Below are positions 58,083 to 64,000 of a stretch of 64,000 nt of DNA, one piece after another. Under the pieces are notes generated by a model. It worked only from the letters and a program-made list of their open reading frames with translations. It made no database searches and was not told where the DNA came from. Every line of letters starts with the position of its first letter. Position 1 is the first letter of the stretch. The stretch comes from Lytechinus pictus (taxonomy: Eukaryota; Echinodermata; Echinoidea; Temnopleuroida; Toxopneustidae), in NCBI RefSeq assembly GCF_037042905.1, contig NC_087259.1, forward strand, positions 24,876,001 through 24,940,000. The letters are read 5' to 3'. The position numbers and the translations under genes were made by a program.

Positions 58083-59002
58083 GGTCTAATACTCTAAGGA
58101 TTAGCCTTATGCCTGGATGATCCAATTCCACTTCATCTACTTGGGCCTATTATTTTGTACTTTTTCAAATGAAAATTTGGTTCATAAATAATTCGCCTAA
58201 TCATAATAAATGTATACTAATCGGTGTTTGAAAATGTGGACATTGGAAGGGATTGGAAGAAGTCTTATTACCTGAAATAAGACAAAGTACTGTATATTAA
58301 TTGGTGTTTGAAAAGGTGGACTTTGGAAGAAGCCTTACTTGAAAGAAGACAAAATATGGACTTAGACCGAACTTGGGTTTGGAGATCGACTGGTTGTCAA
58401 GCGTCAAGCGAATTATTCCAAGAAGGATGTGATCGAATAGAAATAAGCAAAATGGTCACTGTATAAACCAAGTGGCAAGTTGGTTTTGCATCATAAGTTT
58501 GATCGGAATGAAGTATATAGCCCCGGTAATATATAGCACAGCACCATTGCTGAAGAGAAGGTTGACAGACCATTAAAATGATGGAATGAACATTTAGGGT
58601 CTTGGTGGTTTTAAGAAATTGAAATTGGACGCTTATTTCAGTTTCCCAGTACCAACGTGCTACCACTGACCACCTGTACAGTGCAAAGTCGTTTCGACGC
58701 ACTCAAGCGGGTACCACTTGTGCGCTGTGTGTGCCGCTCTTCTCCTCCGTAACATTTGAATGAATGTAGAAGAACTGGATAGTGAATATAGTCAATCAAT
58801 ATTTTGTATGTGTTTGCATCGCTTGTCTCATCACAGAGCAGTATACCATTACAACTGGTAATACCAGTGCAGGTTGAACGTCGTTTGAATTACTCTTAAT
58901 CATTCTTAGCCATGTTTACCGGCAAAAGACAGAGATGACAATTGTTTCATGGATTGAAAGTATTTTTTGTGAGTTTCGGTGACACACTTTGCGAATATAT
59001 AG

Positions 59003-61486
59003 ATGAAATTCACCGACAATATGTCTGTGCCGTTGTGGAAAATCAGTTTGCTCGAGAAAAAGCAAAAGAAAAAGGATGATGAGAAACGGAAAGAACGGGA
59101 GGCGGAAGAGGAGAGATTGAAAAAGCTACCGCCGTGGAAGAGGCAAGCTGAGCAACCGAAAAAGGTCATAATCATCGACAAAAACAAGAGTCCAAATCCA
59201 GTGGATTTGGTGGAACTTTCAAAGCAGGCAGGTTCTAGTTCTTCCAGTAAATCGAGTGCTAAACAAACTCCTGGCCCGTTGGTTAATGGCACCGCCCAGA
59301 AAGCAGATACTGGTGAGTCACAGCCACAGGGAAGCCGGGGGAGAGATGAACCGGACAGTGGACCCGGGGTGTCGGAAGAACATTGTACAAATGTGCATGA
59401 TAACGTCTTCTTGACCTTGGAAAGGAAGAAACGAAGAGCCCCTCCACCTCCCAAATCAGGGGCCCAGATAAATGTGATAGCCTCAAATGTTTCTAGCTCC
59501 AATAACGTGACTGTTAATGATCAAGCAAAACCTGCAAGTTCACCTAAAATAGGTAAAAAGACACTGTCAGCTGAATCCACGGTTTCTGCAAGCAATAAGA
59601 CAGCTGGTTCGGAATCTGTGAATGGAAATCATATACAGCAATCAAGTAAGATAAATGGACCATCAGTTATAGGGAACCAGACAAAGAGCAGTACTACTAA
59701 ACAAAATGATGACAAGAAGAATTTAAAAGAGGATGTGCCAAAGTCCAAGACTAAAGATTCTGCTCCATTGATAAAAGTTGGAAAAATTGTTCATGTGTCT
59801 ACAACAAACTCAAGATCAGCTTCGGCTGGTACTTCCGCTGCAAGTTTATCAAATGATTCTTCAACTTCTCAAGGGAATAAGAGTGGAGGTAATAAGAGCG
59901 GGGAGCCCAGCCACCCATCTACTACAGATAGTAGTAAAGGACCAGAGTTAAGGCGGAGAAAGAAAAGTATATCGGAACTTAGAGGTTTATTCGGGGATAC
60001 AGTAACACCTAGTAATGCAAATTCACTACCTACGGGTCAATCTACTGCTTCTGGAACTTCAGATAAAGTGAAATCTCAGAAAACTTCAAACGATACAAAA
60101 CCTGCGGTGACTGTTGCTTCCCTATCCAAATCAAACAACTCGACTGTCTCAAAATCATCAAACCAAAACAGTGTTTCCGCAAGTGGACATAGCTTGAAAA
60201 AGGAAGATATTAAGAAAACAGAAGAGGGTAAGAAAGATGTGAAGAATGGTACTAGCAAAAGTGAGAGCAAAAGTCCTGCTGCCACAAAGTCACCCTCACC
60301 GTCACGCCACAAACCTTCTTCACAACTACCTGCAAGTGCAATCATAAGTCTGACCAATGAAGGGCCTCTGAAGAGTCGAGAAGGAAAACTGGTAAGATCA
60401 TCCTCTGTCATCGATGATGAGGACGAGGTGACGATATCACTAGAGAGCCCTCGATCTCCGCAAAACAGGAGAATTTCAAGAGCAATTGATTCTGAGGATG
60501 ATACCTTCAACACAAACACTTCAATACTAAGCAATGGGTCACCAGCAAGAAGAAAAGCACAGAATGTTTCCCAATCAGGAATGGTTAATGGATCTTTAGA
60601 TAGAACTGAATCTGTTGTTACAAATGACACAAGCAAGGATGTGCCATCTGAGAGTATAAAACCATCAATTACTCCCGTCAAGAAGGTTGAGGATGTGAAG
60701 ATTGAATATCCAAATAACTTCAGAGATCCAAACTTTGTTTCAAAGAAAGAGGAACCATCGAAGAAAGAGAAGACATCAAAGAAAGAAGAAATTCCTTACC
60801 CTGCTGATTTCAGGAGGCCGGTCAGTCCGGTTTCAGTCAGTACCAAAAGCCAGGATCCTGTCAAAACTGTATCTCCCAAAGTATCCTCTAATAAGGATAG
60901 AGAGCAAGATGCTGTCACAGTCAGCAAGAAGACTAGTCAAATAAAATCTGATACCACTGCCATTGTGACAGATAAGAGAGTTAGTGAGCCGAAAAAGAAT
61001 GATGTCAAAGCGAAAGAATCACCATCAAAATCACCAGTGAAATCAGATGGCCACATCCCTTATCCTGATGACTTCCGGAAGCCAAAGACGCAACAAACGG
61101 TCAGCAAGTCAAACATAAAGGATATTGTGAAACCATCAGATCTGATCAAAGCATCAGTATCCACATCTAGTATTGAGAAAAAGGATGACAATGACAATGT
61201 TACGGTTACAAATGTCTTTGGAGCTAAACTTCGCAGAACAAAGAAGCCAGAATCAAATGGAATCAGCATCATTAGCCAGAACAATGACAGTTCCAAGCCG
61301 ACGGTGGATAACTCTCCAAAGGCTCCACCCTCTGGTCTGATGCAGGTAGGATCTGGTGGTGCCACATCTACTGGAAAGAAGAAAAATGTGGTGAAGAAGT
61401 TTGAGAAGGTGGAATTTATTGGGTACAACTCTCCTGCTGGCAAACCCTCTGCATTGAAGACTGAAGGGAAGACTAGAACTAGAAAG
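59003..61486 (+). CDS. Large first coding exon of an actin-associated protein (taperin/phostensin/espin-like), 3' incomplete
   Basis: A single open exon of 828 codons runs from ATG 59003 to the donor AAG|GTGAGT at 61486/61487 in phase 0; the rest lies beyond the window. A second in-frame ATG at 59021 (MSVPLWK) gives a start more like the short N-termini of phostensin-type proteins. The N-terminus has two tryptophan motifs, VPLWK (9-13) and LPPWKR (42-47), around a K/E-rich helix, like the PxWKxxLL motifs of actin-binding taperin, phostensin and espin. The remainder is S/K/T-rich and probably disordered, with APPPPKSG near 147 and RRRKKSISELRGLFGD near 320. It also has three repeats of [I]-x-YP-x-[ND]-FR-x-P (567, 597, 685) and FGAKLRR (739). 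No PP1-binding KISF motif lies in this exon. Function is inference. Confidence 0.85.
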
Positions 61487-62252
61487 GTGAGTCCCATTTC
61501 TTCTCCACCCTTTATATGTACAAAACATAATTTTTTATTTGATTGCACGTGAAGGAAATTTTCTTTTGGAGGGGGTTGGCAAATTGTTATCATTTTGGAG
61601 GCAAGGGTTTTCATACTTAATGTCAGTACACTAAAGCCACCAATTTACTTATGGGATGGGTAGGTACATGTTAATTGATAAGTAGATTGAGAGGGGGGAT
61701 AATGAGCAGACAAAAGACAAAAAGGGATTCCTGATTCCTTAATCACATCTTTCATAGAATACGTCTTTCATTTTATCTGAAAGTGAAACTTTGATAAACT
61801 ATTTTTTGATTTAGTACAGACTTCAGGTTTTGATATGCGTGTGAAAATTGGCCTAGTGCTTCTGCTGAATATTCATCATCATCATATCTATCACCCGCTC
61901 CTTTGCCTAAAAAGAATTTCTTCATCTTTGTAACCCTGTGACCTGGCAAACAGATTTATATCATTAAAGTTCACTTTTTATTTCTCCACTTCATAGATTG
62001 GAAACAACAAACAGAAGCTTATAATTTTTTTCTCTGTGTAGTACATGTATTTTTTATTTTCATTTAGGAAAATATCAAATTATAAATGTGATACCATAAT
62101 TGAAAAGATGGATTAACTTTAATAAATATATATGAAGAAAAAAATCATGTGCAGCAAACAGTTTTAATTTAACAATAATTCAATTTCTTGAGTAATATTT
62201 CAAGATTTTTTTCACCAAAAATGTAATTGTTGCTGGATATGACTTAAGGATG

Positions 62253-62638
62253 TAATACCCCTTTCATAAACCCAATTATGCGGCTAATAGCAGCATAATT
62301 TGGTCGTAAAATCGGAGGAGGACCAGAGTTATCCGCATTATTTTGATGCTGCAATTATCCGCATAATAGCAGCATGGGGACAAGATTTTGAGTTTATGAA
62401 CGTATTTCCAAATAATGCGGATAATTGCCATGGTGCGGTCACAAGGTCACCCTTTTCCAACACAATCGCATCGGAGGGGGCGTGTCCAGTTGTCATGACG
62501 ATTATCCACCTTTTTCAGGACAGGCGCTCGTAAAAATAATGCGGATAATTTTCAGAATTTGTGAACGCAATTTTTATTGAATTATCCGCATTACTATTAG
62601 GCGGCTAATTGGAGGATAGGTTTATGAAAGGGGTATTA
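62253..62638. mobile_element. MITE with TAATACCCCTTTCATAAACC ends
   Basis: The left end TAATACCCCTTTCATAAACC and right end GGTTTATGAAAGGGGTATTA are perfect inverted repeats of 20 bp, with at most a TA target. The interior repeats GCGGATAATT and ATTATCCGCA in both orientations near both ends. An ORF of 77 codons inside has no coding character. Confidence 0.85.
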
Positions 62639-63757
62639 GTCACCAATGAAATTATTTTTTTTTACAATGGTGTATTTTTAGACTGTAAAAGGAAAATCTA
62701 CACGTATTTCACCCTTCTGTGATTGAGGGGATTTCCCCTTTTCACTTTACCCTTGTATGGATTTTAAAACAATGAATTAATGAAAAGAAATCCATCAGAT
62801 GCCTAAATGATATGTACATGTCTTTTGTCATAATTTTGCATGATTCCAGACTTTGAACCATATTAACTTGATGGAAATATTAACATTTTAAAATGATATT
62901 AGACTTCCTTGTTGAAAATAATGAATAAAATGGATTATTTTTTAAGGTTTATCTTCTGGACAAAATGTTTCGTGTTCTGCATACAGTTTCATGAAGTGTG
63001 AGCCTGTGAGGATTAATTTCTCTGCTCTTCCCTTTCTTATAACCTGCTTAATACTTGTATTACTCAAAATGATTTAATTGACAGGCAGAGTTCTCAAGCA
63101 ATTATCAGAGGTCAGGGATTGGTTTAACGGATGTTGTAGATTCTGTGGCAAGTTAGCCTGAGACAGTGCTGTAAAAATCACTTGTTGCCCAAATTTGATG
63201 AATGATTTGAGTAGGGAATTCCTGATTTGAGGTCAAGAATAAAAAATGCTAAATCTATACTAGCTGGACTTGGTTGTCTGTTAAGAATTGCTAATTGACC
63301 TCATATCGAATTAGGCCTATTTATTTTTTAAGGTACTTGATTTCCAAAGTTTTATTTCTTCATTTCATTTGTATGTATTTCTAACTTGAAGATGTTACTT
63401 AAACTCTTCCCACTTTCTCTTAAGAAATAGTCCTGATTTAAGGAAAATCTATCTTAATACTTTTTGGTGTGGGATAGACATATGTCTATCAGTTTTTTAA
63501 TTGTTAGTCTGTTCATTCTGTTGAGTGATCAAAATAAATTAATTGACTCCCCTGTGATATTCCAAAGAGGTTCTGACATGTATATACATGTATGATGCCA
63601 GTGTTTGATTTGTTGGAAGTCCAGGGTTTAATTAATTCATTTTAGAACTGAAAAAAGAGATAATTGTGTTTGATATGGAGGAGATTTTAGATAGTGGTTA
63701 TAAACTCTGCATTCCTTACACTAATTTTGTTATTTGTTTTAACCTGCACTTAATGCC

Positions 63758-63858
63758 GGTGCAGTCACATTTCCCCTACGGCAACCATACTGCTAGTAGA
63801 AAACACATTTCTATTCAAACCACCCAGATGTTAAAAAGAGGGGAAATGTGACTGCACC
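63758..63858. repeat. 101-bp hairpin with perfect 20-bp arms
   Basis: The left arm GGTGCAGTCACATTTCCCCT (63758-63777) is the exact reverse complement of 63839-63858. The loop of 61 bp is unremarkable. It is a probable foldback MITE remnant. Confidence 0.8.
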
Positions 63859-64000
63859 ACTAGGAACCTTCTACACAGACAAAGCCTTGCCTGAATGATT
63901 TTCAGTACCAATCATAAAAGACCTTAGAAGCAAAATATATTTTTGGGGGTGAAATTATGATGGATGGAGGAAGAGGGTGGGATTTGTGCCGTTATTCCAA

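Larger units (their letters stand above)
52840..59002. other. Intergenic region between the divergent TEKTL1 and actin-associated genes
   Basis: No supported coding exon is visible. Besides the TEKTL1 promoter side, it holds an A run (53659-53678), a MITE with a nested SINE (54350-55210), a short poly-G element (55396-55556), a GAT microsatellite (55840-56265) and two nested hAT-like elements (56585-58082). A stretch at about 58085-58700 resembles the DNA downstream of the LRSAM1 minisatellite. The promoter of the rightward gene should lie in the last few hundred bases. Confidence 0.6.
61487..64000. other. Intron of the actin-associated gene, cut by the window end
   Basis: No further coding exon could be joined in phase within these 2.5 kb. 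The stretch holds a 386-bp MITE (62253-62638) and a 20-bp perfect hairpin repeat (63758-63858). The rest is AT-rich and featureless to my eye. Confidence 0.6.

Noticed and set aside
58906-59502. 198-codon minus-strand frame opposite the large exon, and 60076-60681 and 61060-61614 likewise
   Set aside because: They are antisense shadows of the long plus-strand coding exon. They are Ser/Phe/Leu-rich as expected for the complement of Lys/Ser-rich sequence.
62300-62533. 77-codon plus-strand frame as a further exon of the actin-associated gene
   Set aside because: It lies wholly inside a MITE with perfect inverted ends and shows no coding character.
1-64000. A new multi-gene biological system
   Set aside because: The four genes have unrelated or unknown roles, separate promoters and long repeat-filled spacers. 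Nothing in the sequence ties them into one system.

Overview
The window is animal nuclear DNA. It is AT-rich and intron-rich, and it is crowded with short DNA transposons, tRNA-derived SINEs, poly-G/poly-C runs and GAT/ATC microsatellites. The gene content (an LRSAM1 orthologue, a tektin-like sperm/cilium gene) and the repeat style fit a marine invertebrate deuterostome. An echinoderm such as a sea urchin is my best guess, but I cannot prove the species from sequence alone.

Layout. (1) 264-2454, + strand: the last three exons of a gene I do not recognise, whose 5' part lies outside the window. (2) 2455-10427: intergenic, with a long hairpin, a TTAA-flanked MITE, a decayed LINE 3' end and a SINE. 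(3) 10428-36232 (probably to 39979), - strand: a complete LRSAM1 orthologue. I reconstructed 19 coding exons with matching splice phases, plus one candidate upstream first exon. The protein has leucine-rich repeats, a coiled coil, a SAM domain, a PSAP motif and a C-terminal RING. Its introns hold most of the notable repeats, including a 57-bp minisatellite with a six-unit higher-order repeat, three exon-hugging microsatellites, a nuclear-receptor-site-bearing repeat and a relic copy of the first main coding exon. (4) 39980-48883: a repeat-dominated spacer with a 1.1-kb foldback element and hAT-like fragments. (5) 48884-52839, - strand: a complete five-exon TEKTL1 (CCDC105) orthologue, with an RFX X-box-like site about 230 bp upstream. 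(6) 52840-59002: a spacer with a SINE nested in a MITE, a GAT microsatellite and a hAT-like element nested in another hAT-like element. (7) 59003-61486, + strand: a huge first coding exon (828 codons) of a low-complexity, probably actin-associated protein of the taperin/phostensin/espin type; the gene runs out of the window.

The genes do not form an operon or an obvious joint system. LRSAM1 (ubiquitin ligase in endosomal sorting and antibacterial autophagy) and TEKTL1 (axonemal structure) lie in tandem on the minus strand. The unknown gene converges on LRSAM1, and TEKTL1 diverges from the actin-associated gene. I found no previously undescribed multi-gene system. The most unusual material is in the repeat architecture and in the exon-level evolution of LRSAM1.
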